A stretch of 64,000 bases of DNA from an uncultured Burkholderiales bacterium (GCA_903949285.1 CAJAYT010000017.1:1-64000), one strand, 5' to 3'; positions 1 through 10,866 are shown, numbered from the stretch's first letter. The notes: a model not told the origin generated them from the sequence alone. Program-made: numbers and translations.

Positions 1-735
1 CAATTGCGCTCTCGCTTCATCGAAAGCAGGCGCTTTAAAAGGTCTTTTGTCCTCAAGCTTCAGGATATGCCACCCGAACTGCGTTTGAACTGGCGAAACT
101 GTGACGGCGCCTTTGTTCAAATTGATTGCAACATTTGATATGACAGGAATAATTTGCCCAGGCAAAACCCACCCCAGGCTTCCTCCATTTTGTTTCGAAG
201 GGTCAATCGATTTCTCTTTTGCCAATTTATCAAATGCCTGCCCTGCTTGTAGGTTTTTAACGATCTCTTTAGCCTCAGACTCAGTTGAGACAACAATTTG
301 GCTGATCAAATACTGCTGCGATCCGGTCAATACGTCAATTTGTCTTTTGTATTCAGCCTTCAGCATTTCTTCTGATACAGAATTTTTTTCCAAGTATTTG
401 GAGATCACCAACTCTGACAAATATCCGTTGCGAAGTAGCGTTAATTGATTTTGAACAGCCAAGCTCTTGTCTAAACTCTGTTTAACCGCCTCCTGACTTA
501 AAAGCTCGCGTGCGATTAATTCAGTCTTAATCGTCTCACGTAACTCAGCTGAGTCCTTTGCTCCTTGAGAGATATTGGAGTCAACAACTTGATCAATTAA
601 TTCACCTGAAATCTTTACACCATTTACAACTACAGATTTTGAGGCTTCCGCCCCATATGCAGAGAATCCTACAACCACTGCTCCAAGTAATAAATAGTAT
701 TTACAGGCAGAGAAAGTTGTATGTTGAGCACGCAT
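1..735 (-). CDS. PpiC/SurA-type peptidyl-prolyl cis-trans isomerase (C-terminus cut by window edge)
   Basis: The gene reads from an ATG at 735 off the left edge, leaving 245 codons. An AAGGA Shine-Dalgarno lies just upstream of the start. The N-terminus has a signal-like hydrophobic stretch (residues ~12-28) ending near AYGAEA, so the protein is probably periplasmic. A helical chaperone-like region follows, then a parvulin domain from about residue 135: QYLISQIVV, then NGGSLGWV and the typical FGWHILKLED strand. This is the PpiC/parvulin family, which isomerises prolyl bonds during folding of exported proteins. It is smaller than SurA and has one visible parvulin domain, though the missing end could hold more. 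Family call is firm; the specific client is unknown. Confidence 0.85.
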   Translation of the reverse strand, partial: MRAQHTTFSACKYYLLLGAVVVGFSAYGAEASKSVVVNGVKISGELIDQVVDSNISQGAKDSAELRETIKTELIARELLSQEAVKQSLDKSLAVQNQLTLLRNGYLSELVISKYLEKNSVSEEMLKAEYKRQIDVLTGSQQYLISQIVVSTESEAKEIVKNLQAGQAFDKLAKEKSIDPSKQNGGSLGWVLPGQIIPVISNVAINLNKGAVTVSPVQTQFGWHILKLEDKRPFKAPAFDEARAQL

Positions 736-1193
736 ATTTATCCTTTTATTAAATTCGATTTATCGAGAGTTTTCAGTTAGATTTTAACTAGGCCGCATAA
801 CATGCGAACCATACCGGTCACTTTGTACTTGATAAGTTGTAGTCCCATTCTCTAATGGGTTAGCGCAGAAAGTCCGGTAAAACTATGATTATCTTCGCTT
901 ATTGGTCTTGCCTTGCCGAAGGCCCTCTGCAGGTTAGCAACCAGAACGACCTACCGCCTTGATTGTATGCTTTCAGAGATTCCTTGCTCTTAACTTTTAA
1001 TCAAAGCGTTATCTACGCAGAATACTGAAATTAGCTTAAGTCTGATTATTTAAGCTTAGTACACCGCTAATCACAAATGAAGACAAATGAGCGAACAAGC
1101 ACTGCACCTCCAATTAAGATATGTGATGTACTTGCGATTTGAGAGCCCCACTGGGGGTAGCTCAGTCCAAACAATTAGACTAGTTTTGACAGG
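736..1193. other. Intergenic region between the isomerase and bactofilin genes, no confident gene
   Basis: This 458-base spacer has no ORF I can defend. It contains a hairpin with 7-bp arms at 1033-1039 and 1050-1056, and a hairpin around 1142-1164 built on CCCC-ACT-GGGG, which may help terminate the bactofilin transcript. A CCCATT-CTCT-AATGGG stem lies at 844-859. On the minus strand a 23-codon ORF ends at 777, but nothing supports its translation. The segment 790-960 looks more GC-rich than its surroundings and could hold an unrecognised RNA. Confidence 0.4.
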
Positions 1194-1520
1194 TTACGAA
1201 TTATTTAAGGCGATTGTTTCGTCTTGGTGGTGTAATTTTCCAAAAATCCTTGCGCCCTCGTGTATGAGTATAGATTTGTAGATTAAATCGCCTGTAATTC
1301 TTGAGTTGGTAGCCACCTCAACCTGGGAGGTTACCTTTATGTTTCCATTGACGAGTCCGTTTATCAAGGCCTCAGGCGCAACGACGTCCCCTTCAATGCC
1401 GCCGTCGATAACAACGAGGCTATCGGAAACGATAGTACCAATGACCATAGCAGAAGTACCAATGACTGTTGTACCAGTCTTACTTCTTTTGTCTTTTTTC
1501 TTAAAAAGTTTGAGTGTCAT
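1194..1520 (-). CDS. Bactofilin family cytoskeletal protein
   Basis: The 108-residue protein has a short basic N-terminus (LKLFKKKDKRSK). The rest repeats the short beta-strand pattern of bactofilins: VIGTSAMVIGTIVSDSLVVIDG, then GDVVAPEALINGLVNGNI, then RITGDLIYKSILIHEGARIFG. Bactofilins polymerise without nucleotide into filaments beneath the membrane and position cell-wall or polarity factors. The length is typical of a minimal bactofilin. An AGGG box precedes the ATG at a short distance. The gene is divergent from an mreB-type gene 163 bases away, so the two may share a control region. No M23 peptidase partner, frequent elsewhere, is visible here. Confidence 0.85.
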   Translation of the reverse strand: MTLKLFKKKDKRSKTGTTVIGTSAMVIGTIVSDSLVVIDGGIEGDVVAPEALINGLVNGNIKVTSQVEVATNSRITGDLIYKSILIHEGARIFGKLHHQDETIALNNS

Positions 1521-1683
1521 TGCCCTAATAAATATTCGGTTATGTCTTTAATATATCGACACTGTATTGCATTTCTTTATCCAATACGAGATTTTGAGAA
1601 ATAAATATGTACTCTTTTTGTGGTATGCCATTCATTAGTATTCAGCCTGATAATTAAGAAATTATTTCAATCCGGTGATTTGA

Positions 1684-2724
<1,041 letters not shown>

Positions 2725-2943
2725 CCGTTGAGAGGCGTCGCGGAGCAAGTCGCTTGAATGCAAGTCAACATTCATCGTTTCTGTCCATTAGTGCTGAGAC
2801 TGGAGCTGATAAATTACTAATTCAAAAAACGGCTACTCCCTCAGCCAGCCTCGTAATAAATCAATCTATTGGCCATTTCAAATACAGCGATGCTTTTAGA
2901 GCCATCCCACTTTAAAAGCAATGTTACTGAGATTACTGAGGTT

Positions 2944-2972
2944 GCTTTAAAGATAATAACTATCTTTAAAGC
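2944..2972. terminator. Perfect 12-bp stem hairpin between convergent genes
   Basis: GCTTTAAAGATA at 2944-2955 and TATCTTTAAAGC at 2961-2972 are exact inverted complements around a 5-base loop. The hairpin lies between the ends of the mreB-type gene and the outer-membrane protein gene. It is AU-rich and lacks a long U tract, so it is a plausible but imperfect bidirectional terminator. Confidence 0.55.
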
Positions 2973-2993
2973 ACCAATTAGACCTTAAACGGA

Positions 2994-3647
2994 TCAAAAC
3001 TGAGTCAATACGCCTATAGATGCCAAATTAGATTTGAGTGCACTATCCCCACCAATGGAGTCATAATGATTCAAACTTGCACGCAACACAGTTTTTATAG
3101 ATATTGGCAAATCGTAGCCCATCCCATAATATTGGCCTGTACCCATTTGATTCTTTGATTGAGTATAGGAACCTAGAACCGTACTTGCATTGCCGACCTG
3201 TTTGTCTGTGTAACGGGTGACGCCAGCATCTACAAATGCATATTTAAAAATAGGCAACTGAATTGGATGCAAAACCACGCCCAAATCCGCTCCACTGTAG
3301 CCGGCTGTGAATGAACCGGTGTAATTTAGAAATGGAGGCGTGGGGGAGCCAGAAAATGTTAATGTTTCATTAGCTGTTTGGGTATAGCCTAGCTCGAATG
3401 CCACATAATCGTTCAGATTGAGGCCACCAAACAACCTATAGGCTGCGGCGCCAGAGTTCTGGGAAGATTGTGCAGTGCCGCCTACCGCATTAACAAGTTG
3501 AGAATTCACTGTTGCGGTTTGATCGGATAATTTTGAGTACCCTAAACTTGCTCCAAGATAGAGATTTTTATTGGATTGCTGGCCATATGCACTTACACCT
3601 AGTCCAATAAGAGTTAAATTAATTATTAGTTTTAAATATTTAAGCAT
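2994..3647 (-). CDS. Outer-membrane beta-barrel protein (OmpA-transmembrane-domain/OmpW-like)
   Basis: This 217-residue protein starts with a signal peptide (hydrophobic residues ~8-21, cleavage likely after AYG). It then alternates amphipathic strands typical of an eight-stranded barrel: NLYLGASLGYSKL, AAAYRLFGGLNLNDYVAFELGYTQ, GADLGVVLHPI and SIKTVLRASLNHYDS. It ends in Phe (LTQF), the usual sorting signal for the Bam complex. There is no C-terminal peptidoglycan-binding OmpA domain. The gene stands alone, convergent with mreB. Function beyond a small outer-membrane barrel cannot be assigned. Confidence 0.75.
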   Translation of the reverse strand: MLKYLKLIINLTLIGLGVSAYGQQSNKNLYLGASLGYSKLSDQTATVNSQLVNAVGGTAQSSQNSGAAAYRLFGGLNLNDYVAFELGYTQTANETLTFSGSPTPPFLNYTGSFTAGYSGADLGVVLHPIQLPIFKYAFVDAGVTRYTDKQVGNASTVLGSYTQSKNQMGTGQYYGMGYDLPISIKTVLRASLNHYDSIGGDSALKSNLASIGVLTQF

Positions 3648-4043
3648 TCGATTTTCACCTTGTTTAAACCAGATCGGTTGAAGGTATTTAACTACTTTGC
3701 CATCGAAATAGCTAACACGTGTCGGTAAATCTAGACATCAATTCAGACAGTTTGTCCCTTACTTGATAAAAATCACATTTCATAAGAGCTGAAAATAATT
3801 TATCTATTTTGAAAACCTTTTGCTATCCAATCCCATTGGGCAACGATGTTTTCTTTCAACCAAAATGAAGGTCACGCATAAATCACATTACTGCTTGGTC
3901 CCCATAGGATTAGTGCTAAGATAATAATTATGAAAGTTCTCTCAATAACCTTTCATGTCTTTTAACTAGCCGTTCCTCGTTTGCACTTACACACCATCCT
4001 TTGCTTATCCGTCCACGGACAATTCCCCAGGTAAACTGCATAA
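3648..4043. other. Divergent intergenic region upstream of the DapA-like gene
   Basis: These 396 bases separate the outer-membrane protein start from the DapA-like start. The sequence is AT-rich with homopolymer A/T tracts. I see short imperfect inverted repeats, for example around 3659-3685, but no operator or riboswitch I can name, and no ORF worth calling. Confidence 0.35.
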
Positions 4044-4991
4044 ATGAACAATACCGCCACTATTAAACAAGGTTTCACCGGAACTTGGCCAGATATCTTG
4101 ACCCCCGTCAAGTCCGATCTATCCATTGATCATCCCCGCTTGGAGTCTCACATTAGAACTCTTTTCTTCAAAGGAGTGAACGGAGTTGTACTCTTTAGCC
4201 ATGCGGGCGAAGGTACTTTGTTTAGTTTTACAGAAAAATCTGAGACGATAACAGGACTTATTAAAGCCGGCATTTCTCCCGATTCGATCATGCTATCGAT
4301 CACATCGAACTCGGTGCCAGACTCGGTGCGTCTGCTTCACTTAGCGGAGTCTCTTGGGCTGCACGGTGTTTTGTTAAGCCCTCCCTTCTATTACAAACCC
4401 GTTAGCTCTGACGGCCTCATCCATTACTTTGATTATTTAACTTCTTATATCAAAAGTCCAAATACAAAACTCTACATCCACTTACTCCCCAACTCTACCC
4501 ATCTGGATATACCGCAAGCCTCTTTGTCTACGATTGTCGACCGGTGGGGTCAACATATCTACGGCATAGTGAATCAAAGTGAACAAAGCTCACTTAGCGA
4601 TGATTTGAGATTGTCGTTTGTGGATAAAGTAATGATCTATTCATGTAACGAAACAGATCTAAGACGCTTGAGCTCGACGGGAACAATATCCTTAATGGCA
4701 AATTTAATCCCGCGCGTTATCAATTCACTCCTTCATGATCAGTCAGGTGCGACGGCAACCTTTATTCCCGGAATGAAAGAAAAAGCGACCGTGGATACGC
4801 GAGCAGCCGATCTTCAGATGCTTGTCGGCAAACATCCTTTTATTGCCTCTTATAAATATTTACTTTCTCTCATTTATAGAGATGCTGACTGGAGAAGATC
4901 CCGCCCGCCTTTATCGCCGCTTGATCGGGCTTCTTATGAGGCACTGGATAAAAATTTTAAAAAGTTTGATCTGCAATCAAACGAAGAATAA
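4044..4991 (+). CDS. DapA/NanA-superfamily protein lacking the Schiff-base lysine and catalytic tyrosine
   Basis: The 315-residue protein follows the dihydrodipicolinate synthase/N-acetylneuraminate lyase fold: FTGTWPDILTPVKSD at the start, LGLHGVLLSPPFYYKPVSSDGLIHYF mid-protein. The residues that define the chemistry are changed. The substrate-binding GTTGES motif reads SHAGEG (residues ~52-57). The YNxP catalytic tyrosine position reads H in LYIHLLPNST. The lysine that forms the Schiff base, normally GIKxx, is replaced in YGIVNQSE (residue ~175). By family knowledge it should not work as an aldolase/lyase of this type. It could be a binding protein or an enzyme with different chemistry. A small unknown gene follows 30 bases downstream. 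Fold call is firm; function unknown. Confidence 0.8.
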   Translation: MNNTATIKQGFTGTWPDILTPVKSDLSIDHPRLESHIRTLFFKGVNGVVLFSHAGEGTLFSFTEKSETITGLIKAGISPDSIMLSITSNSVPDSVRLLHLAESLGLHGVLLSPPFYYKPVSSDGLIHYFDYLTSYIKSPNTKLYIHLLPNSTHLDIPQASLSTIVDRWGQHIYGIVNQSEQSSLSDDLRLSFVDKVMIYSCNETDLRRLSSTGTISLMANLIPRVINSLLHDQSGATATFIPGMKEKATVDTRAADLQMLVGKHPFIASYKYLLSLIYRDADWRRSRPPLSPLDRASYEALDKNFKKFDLQSNEE

Positions 4992-5021
4992 CTCAACGCC
5001 TACTGTCAGAGGATTCACTTT

Positions 5022-5222
5022 ATGGATTTTCAAAAATCTTATTACATTATCGAACATCAAAATAAATTTGAAATCATTTCTCACGAGAATCTGATGGCTT
5101 TAGACAAAGCCACCTATCAACTGATTCAAAACTTTGCAAATCGCAATGAAGCAATTGCTGAAATGATAAGGCTAGTAGGTGATGAACAAGAGGCCTTAAA
5201 AATCAAAACTTCAAAATCATAA
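5022..5222 (+). CDS. Small hypothetical protein downstream of the DapA-like gene
   Basis: This 66-residue ORF starts 30 bases after the DapA-like stop on the same strand, and an AGAGG sequence about 10 bases upstream of the ATG could serve as ribosome binding site. The product is charged and soluble (MDFQKSYYIIEHQNKFEIIS, then a helical half with NRNEAIAEMIRLVGDEQEALK). I recognise no family, signal peptide or membrane segment. The spacing suggests co-transcription with the DapA-like gene. Translation is plausible, not proven. Confidence 0.55.
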   Translation: MDFQKSYYIIEHQNKFEIISHENLMALDKATYQLIQNFANRNEAIAEMIRLVGDEQEALKIKTSKS

Positions 5223-5297
5223 TCCACAGCTTCAAAGCTGTATGTTGTAACGTCCATCCCTACAAATATTCGGTTTATATTTAATCTATTATTTTTT

Positions 5298-5314
5298 AAT
5301 ACTCAGTGAGTATT
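5298..5314. terminator. Weak hairpin after the small hypothetical gene
   Basis: AATACTC and GAGTATT form a 7-bp stem around AGT. A T-run precedes it and GTTTCTTT follows it. It sits between the small gene (+) and the PCu(A)C gene (-), which converge, so it could stop transcription from both sides. The stem is short and AT-rich. Confidence 0.4.
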
Positions 5315-5422
5315 GTTTCTTTAAGCATATTGAACCTCAATGAATGAGGACAGAAACTCTAGACAAAAATAAATCTTGCCTATCGTTTTTTAACATACAT
5401 CAGCTCTCATAATATGCAAAGA

Positions 5423-5902
5423 CTACATCTTCATATTTTCATGGCTATGTGCTGCCCCTGGCAAGATACTTTGAGTTGGAAAATTAACTTCAACCTCGCC
5501 GGAATTGGTAAATCTTAATTTAATCTTTACTGTATCTCCCGCTTTTAATGGGCTCTTAATACCCATTATCATCAAATGCATACCGCCAGGAGTTAGCTCA
5601 ACAGAGCCGTTAGCAGGTATGTCTATGCCAGTAACTTGGGACATCTTCATAACATTGCCTTCCATTGCCATCGTATGAAGCTGAACCTCGGTACCTATCG
5701 ATGCAGTGGCTGATATTAATCTATCTGCAGCTCCTGTATTTTTTATTTTTAAGAATCCAGCGCCAACAGTCTGGCCAGCAACTGTCTCTCTGGAGTAAGC
5801 ACCTGAAATAGACAATTTACCTATTTCAGCTGTTTGGGATAGTGCACTAGAGATCAGAGTGAAGAGTAGACAAATACTTGCGAGTTTTTTTGTGAATTTC
5901 AT
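5423..5902 (-). CDS. Periplasmic copper chaperone PCu(A)C family protein
   Basis: The 159-residue protein has a signal peptide (hydrophobic residues 8-22, cleavage near ALS-Q). It shows the PCu(A)C copper-binding pattern HxMxM, then a Met, then HLMxM: LHTMAMEG around residue 76 and GGMHLMIMG around residue 108. The C-terminus AHSHENMKM adds further His/Met ligands. Members carry Cu(I) in the periplasm, often to the CuA site of cytochrome c oxidase. It is the last gene of a minus-strand cluster tonB-exbB-exbD-DUF2244-PCu(A)C, 52 bases after DUF2244, which suggests a link to copper uptake or delivery. Confidence 0.88.
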   Translation of the reverse strand: MKFTKKLASICLLFTLISSALSQTAEIGKLSISGAYSRETVAGQTVGAGFLKIKNTGAADRLISATASIGTEVQLHTMAMEGNVMKMSQVTGIDIPANGSVELTPGGMHLMIMGIKSPLKAGDTVKIKLRFTNSGEVEVNFPTQSILPGAAHSHENMKM

Positions 5903-5954
5903 ATTTTTTTCCTATCAATTATTATGTATTAGGTTAAGTAAAGTGTCTTTGACT

Positions 5955-6416
5955 CTATACCTTCAGCATAATCTCACGCCCTAAAGCTTCGCGAAGGTTT
6001 GCATGCACATGGCTTCCGAAATACGCCTGCTTTCTTCCCTGTGAGATCAAGATGAGATCTTTTGGCTCTGACGGTAGTTCAACGCGAACAAATGATCTAC
6101 TGAGCTGAACAGTACTCAGACTGCCACCAGATTTTGATACTACTGTTACTGTATTTTTTTCAACCAACAACTTTTCAAAATCATTGGCATGCTTGGCATT
6201 ATAGAAAAATGCTATTAACAAAACAGTAATCTCAAGAAAAGAGTAAGGGAGAATGAGGGTCGCGCCCAGCAAATAAAAAAATATTCCTATCCCCATTGAT
6301 ACTATTCCAAGCCCAATAAAAATCCCAGCCAATTGGTAGGGCGATATTGAGCAGTTTCTTTTAATCAACCACTGCCAGCCATTCTCTGTTTCTTGTGCAA
6401 TTAAACTGTTATTCAT
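5955..6416 (-). CDS. DUF2244 family membrane protein
   Basis: This 153-residue protein has the DUF2244 layout. A polar N-terminus (WQWLIKRNCSISPYQL) comes first, then two membrane segments (residues ~28-48 and ~52-70). A cytoplasmic C-terminal half follows with the family pattern ALREAL near the end (NLREALGREI). The function is unknown; relatives often lie near cytochrome oxidase assembly genes. It lies 27 bases after exbD and 52 bases before the PCu(A)C chaperone gene, in line with one transcript. The start is the ATG at 6416, with no strong Shine-Dalgarno. Confidence 0.8.
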   Translation of the reverse strand: MNNSLIAQETENGWQWLIKRNCSISPYQLAGIFIGLGIVSMGIGIFFYLLGATLILPYSFLEITVLLIAFFYNAKHANDFEKLLVEKNTVTVVSKSGGSLSTVQLSRSFVRVELPSEPKDLILISQGRKQAYFGSHVHANLREALGREIMLKV

Positions 6417-6443
6417 TGTGAATTACAAATGAGCGGTCAAAAT

Positions 6444-6860
6444 TTATAGATTGGGTTCCGACACAAAACCGATCCTAACTATTCCGGCCTTTGCCGCAAG
6501 CGCCATGACTTGTGCTACTTTTTCGTAGTATGCATGTTTGTCGGCTCGGATATGAACTTCTGGTTGAGGCAGTGTAGATGCTGCACTTGCAAAACGCGCG
6601 GGCAACTCTTGTAAGCTTACTGCCTCGCCGTTCCAGTAAAGATCTCCGCTCTGCCTTATGCCGAATTCTATATGTTCTGGCTTGGTAAGGTTTACCGCCG
6701 ATGAAGCTTTTGGCAAGTCAATTTTTACAGCATGCGTCAGTAACGGCGCAGTAACTATGAAGATCACCAACAGCACCAACATCACATCAACCAGGGGCAC
6801 TACATTCATGTCAGCCATGGGTAATTTACCTTTATAGCGTCTTGAATTTCTTGATGACAT
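6444..6860 (-). CDS. exbD: ExbD/TolR family biopolymer transport protein
   Basis: The 138-residue protein has a short cytoplasmic N-terminus, one membrane helix carrying the essential aspartate (PLVDVMLVLLVIF), and a periplasmic domain ending VRIGFVSEP. With ExbB it forms the proton-driven motor that energises TonB. It begins 6 bases after exbB. Because a tonB gene precedes exbB and no tolA, tolB or pal is present, ExbD is a better name than TolR. Confidence 0.9.
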   Translation of the reverse strand: MSSRNSRRYKGKLPMADMNVVPLVDVMLVLLVIFIVTAPLLTHAVKIDLPKASSAVNLTKPEHIEFGIRQSGDLYWNGEAVSLQELPARFASAASTLPQPEVHIRADKHAYYEKVAQVMALAAKAGIVRIGFVSEPNL

Positions 6861-6866
6861 AACTTA

Positions 6867-7583
6867 TCACTTTCTTAAGCTGCTGGGGTTGATATCAACC
6901 TGGCCCTTGGATTTAATGACCATCAGAACGTAAAGTTCATGCGAAAACGATTCCAGACGTGCAATCCAGTCACGGTTTCTTCTATTCAAAGCGTTATAGG
7001 CTAGCACAGCGGGAATGGCTACTGCCAATCCAAGAGCTGTCATGATTAAAGCCTCTCCTACAGGTCCAGCCACTTTGTCTAATGTCCCTTGTCCACTCAT
7101 CCCTATCTGAACCAAAGCTTGATAAATACCCCACACAGTTCCAAATAACCCGACATAGGGAGCGGCAGATCCGGCTGAAGCTAAAAGTGTCAACCCGTAT
7201 TCAGAGTTTGCTACTTCGTTATCTACCTCGTTCTCGAGAGCTCTGGTGAAGTATTCAGCAAATGCTCCATCAGCAGAGGGATTACTGATGTCTTTATCTT
7301 GCAGCGCATTTATGGATTTCTTAACTAAATTTGCATATACATTGTGCGGGCCACTAGATATGATTAAAGCGTTTATTTGAGCTATTGAGTCTGTAGCCCA
7401 GAATTGATCTACAAAACTATTTGCTGATTGGTGGGCTAAGGTATTCGCTATTGATCTGGTAAATACAACATACCAGCTTGCAATAGATAAAGCCAAAAGA
7501 ACCACTAAAACCACTCTCCCAACACCGTCAGTACCCATTAAAAAATGGGAAAAGCCGAAGCTGTCAATTGCAGTTTGTTCCAT
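6867..7583 (-). CDS. exbB: ExbB/TolQ/MotA-family proton channel protein
   Basis: This 238-residue protein has an N-terminal membrane helix (GRVVLVVLLALSIASWYVVF) and a cytoplasmic loop with NEVDNEVANSEYGLTLLASAGSAAPYVGLFGTVWGIYQAL, the family hallmark. The last helix is GEALIMTALGLAVAIPAVLAYN. It forms the pentameric channel around ExbD and couples proton flow to TonB. It lies between tonB (4-base gap) and exbD (6-base gap), so the three are almost certainly co-translated. Confidence 0.92.
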   Translation of the reverse strand: MEQTAIDSFGFSHFLMGTDGVGRVVLVVLLALSIASWYVVFTRSIANTLAHQSANSFVDQFWATDSIAQINALIISSGPHNVYANLVKKSINALQDKDISNPSADGAFAEYFTRALENEVDNEVANSEYGLTLLASAGSAAPYVGLFGTVWGIYQALVQIGMSGQGTLDKVAGPVGEALIMTALGLAVAIPAVLAYNALNRRNRDWIARLESFSHELYVLMVIKSKGQVDINPSSLRK

Positions 7584-7587
7584 AAAA

Positions 7588-8229
7588 TTAGTTGCCTTGT
7601 AAGATAAAGTTAAAGGGCTGATACGCCAATGCTTTCACAGGCTGCCCATTGCGTATTGCCGGGGTACACCTCCACGTTCGCACTGCAGCAATTGCTGCTT
7701 CGTCCAATAGCGCAAACCCGCTTGAACTTTGAAGTGTCGCTAAGCTTACCTGACCCGTTTCATTGAGCTCGACTTTTAGGATAACCTTGCCTGTTTCGCC
7801 TCTTTGGATAGAGCGCCTCGGATAAGTAGGAGCACTTCGGTCTGGGCAGGATACGGATAACTCACCCCCCAAAGCAACTGGACCAACTGGTAGGGGCATT
7901 TGCGGCGCTTGAACTGCCGTCGCTCGAGAATCCTCCCTAGGAGCTGGTACCGCGTAATCGTTTGGTGAAATTATAGGTTTTTCATTTGTGAGAAGAATCG
8001 GTTTTTCTTTCAGCGATAGTTTGGTTGACGGTAGTGGCTTGAGCTCTACCGATTTATCAGACGCTGGCTGGGCAATTAAATCTACATAGATCGATGTTTC
8101 TGACCCTGTAGGTGAGATCACTTGTTGAACGTACAGAAAGTAAACCACTCCTATGTGAAACAATAAAACGACACCTAGGACACTTACTTGGCCCCAGTTT
8201 CGAACTGATAAATTATTGTGCGCACTCAT
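7588..8229 (-). CDS. tonB: TonB family energy-transducing protein
   Basis: The 213-residue protein has one N-terminal membrane helix (QVSVLGVVLLFHIGVVYFLYV) and a proline-containing spacer of moderate length. The C-terminal TonB domain runs from about residue 125 (APTYPRRSIQRGETGKVILKV ... DEAAIAAVRTWRCTPAIRNG). TonB spans the periplasm and opens TonB-dependent outer-membrane receptors. It is the first gene of a five-gene run ending in a PCu(A)C chaperone, and no receptor gene is adjacent. I see no Fur-box-like sequence upstream, which hints at control by something other than iron. Confidence 0.9.
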   Translation of the reverse strand: MSAHNNLSVRNWGQVSVLGVVLLFHIGVVYFLYVQQVISPTGSETSIYVDLIAQPASDKSVELKPLPSTKLSLKEKPILLTNEKPIISPNDYAVPAPREDSRATAVQAPQMPLPVGPVALGGELSVSCPDRSAPTYPRRSIQRGETGKVILKVELNETGQVSLATLQSSSGFALLDEAAIAAVRTWRCTPAIRNGQPVKALAYQPFNFILQGN

Positions 8230-8729
8230 TTCTATCTATATTGTTGATTCAAGATTTTCTCAAGCTATGTAAACGTCAGTGAGCTGGTGCGCTAATTGGT
8301 AGACAACTTAACTTAACTTAACTTAAACAAACTTTTTCCATTCTGGGGATATTTTCAAGCAATACGCCGCAGCTTTCCTGTTTCTTAAAAGTTCACCCCA
8401 AAATTTGTATTTTCCTTCACCGCCAACCAAACTGAATCATTGATTGCCACGCAATAAAAAGACACCGGTAGATGGTCAAAATACTGAGCCTCGTCTTACT
8501 CTTGGTTAGTAACTCACTCTAGCTAACACTGGCACTCCTTACCCGTTCGAAGTTAAATTTTCGATTAAATTATTTGCGATAAAGCAATATCAAAATAATT
8601 AGCATTTTTTACTACTTATTTTTACAAAAATACAAATAAATAGTAATTAATAGCTAATATAAACTTTTCAATAGATGTAATTCTTGATTCCAAATTAGAG
8701 CATATCTGTGAACTTTCACTCCAGCCCTC
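8230..8729. other. Long intergenic region between tonB and the groES promoter
   Basis: About 500 bases between divergent tonB and groES hold no ORF. Apart from a four-copy AACTT repeat at 8305-8324, the sequence is AT-rich, especially 8560-8700. No known riboswitch or RNA gene is recognised. Confidence 0.4.
8305..8324. repeat. AACTT pentanucleotide tandem repeat, four copies
   Basis: Four exact AACTT units run head to tail about 80 bases upstream of the tonB start. Repeats of this kind can change length by slippage. Confidence 0.8.
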
Positions 8730-8757
8730 TTGAAAAATTACGAAACGTCACTATCAT
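8730..8757 (+). promoter_or_regulatory. groESL promoter
   Basis: TTGAAA at 8730-8735 and TATCAT at 8752-8757 are separated by 16 bases, a good sigma-70-type pair. The same region also resembles a heat-shock sigma-32 site (CTTGAA ... CTATCATT), so dual use is possible. The CIRCE operator starts at the last base of the -10 element and would cover the transcription start. Confidence 0.7.
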
Positions 8758-8783
8758 TAGCACTCGTCCTTAATGAGTGCTAA
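8757..8783. promoter_or_regulatory. Perfect CIRCE operator (HrcA binding site)
   Basis: TTAGCACTC, nine bases, then GAGTGCTAA matches the CIRCE consensus exactly. It lies between the -10 box and the groES start, the standard position for repression by HrcA, which is released when GroEL is titrated by unfolded protein. hrcA itself is not in this window. Confidence 0.95.
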
Positions 8784-8875
8784 TACTTCAATTATCACTC
8801 TAGGCCGCATCGATTCAGTAATAAGAACCTTTTAGTTCTCATTTTGTTTCTATTTTTTATTTACTAGGAGATTTC

Positions 8876-9169
8876 ATGAAACTTCGTCCTCTTCACGATC
8901 GAGTGATCGTTAAGCGTTTGGAAAACGAAACTAAAACAGCATCAGGCATTGTTATTCCTGACAATGCAGCCGAAAAACCAGACCAAGGTGAAATCCTTGC
9001 TGTTGGTCCAGGCAAGAAAAACGACAAAGGTGAATTAGTTGCAGTTGGCGTCAAAGTAGGCGACCGCGTACTGTTTGGTAAATACAGTGGCCAAACTGTC
9101 AAAGTTGACGGCGACGAACTCCTCGTGATGAAAGAGGAAGATTTATTCGCAGTTGTAGACGCTAAGTAA
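8876..9169 (+). CDS. groES: Co-chaperonin GroES
   Basis: The 97-residue protein is a full-length Gro[16 protein letters not shown] start, SGIVIPDNA mobile loop, the conserved [11 protein letters not shown] segment and a C-terminal EEDLFAV. It caps the GroEL ring so that substrates fold inside. AGGAG precedes the ATG at good spacing. The gene follows a CIRCE operator by 92 bases and precedes groEL by 25 bases. Confidence 0.97.
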   Translation: MKLRPLHDRVIVKRLENETKTASGIVIPDNAAEKPDQGEILAVGPGKKNDKGELVAVGVKVGDRVLFGKYSGQTVKVDGDELLVMKEEDLFAVVDAK

Positions 9170-9194
9170 TCAACATATATTCGGAGAAATTTAA

Positions 9195-10841
<1,647 letters not shown>

Positions 10842-10866
10842 TTCCCGTCAATCCGTAATTCCTTTT

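Noticed and set aside
865-880. AGAAAGTCCGG resembling a conserved RNase P RNA segment
   Set aside because: None of the other conserved RNase P RNA elements are nearby, so the match is chance.
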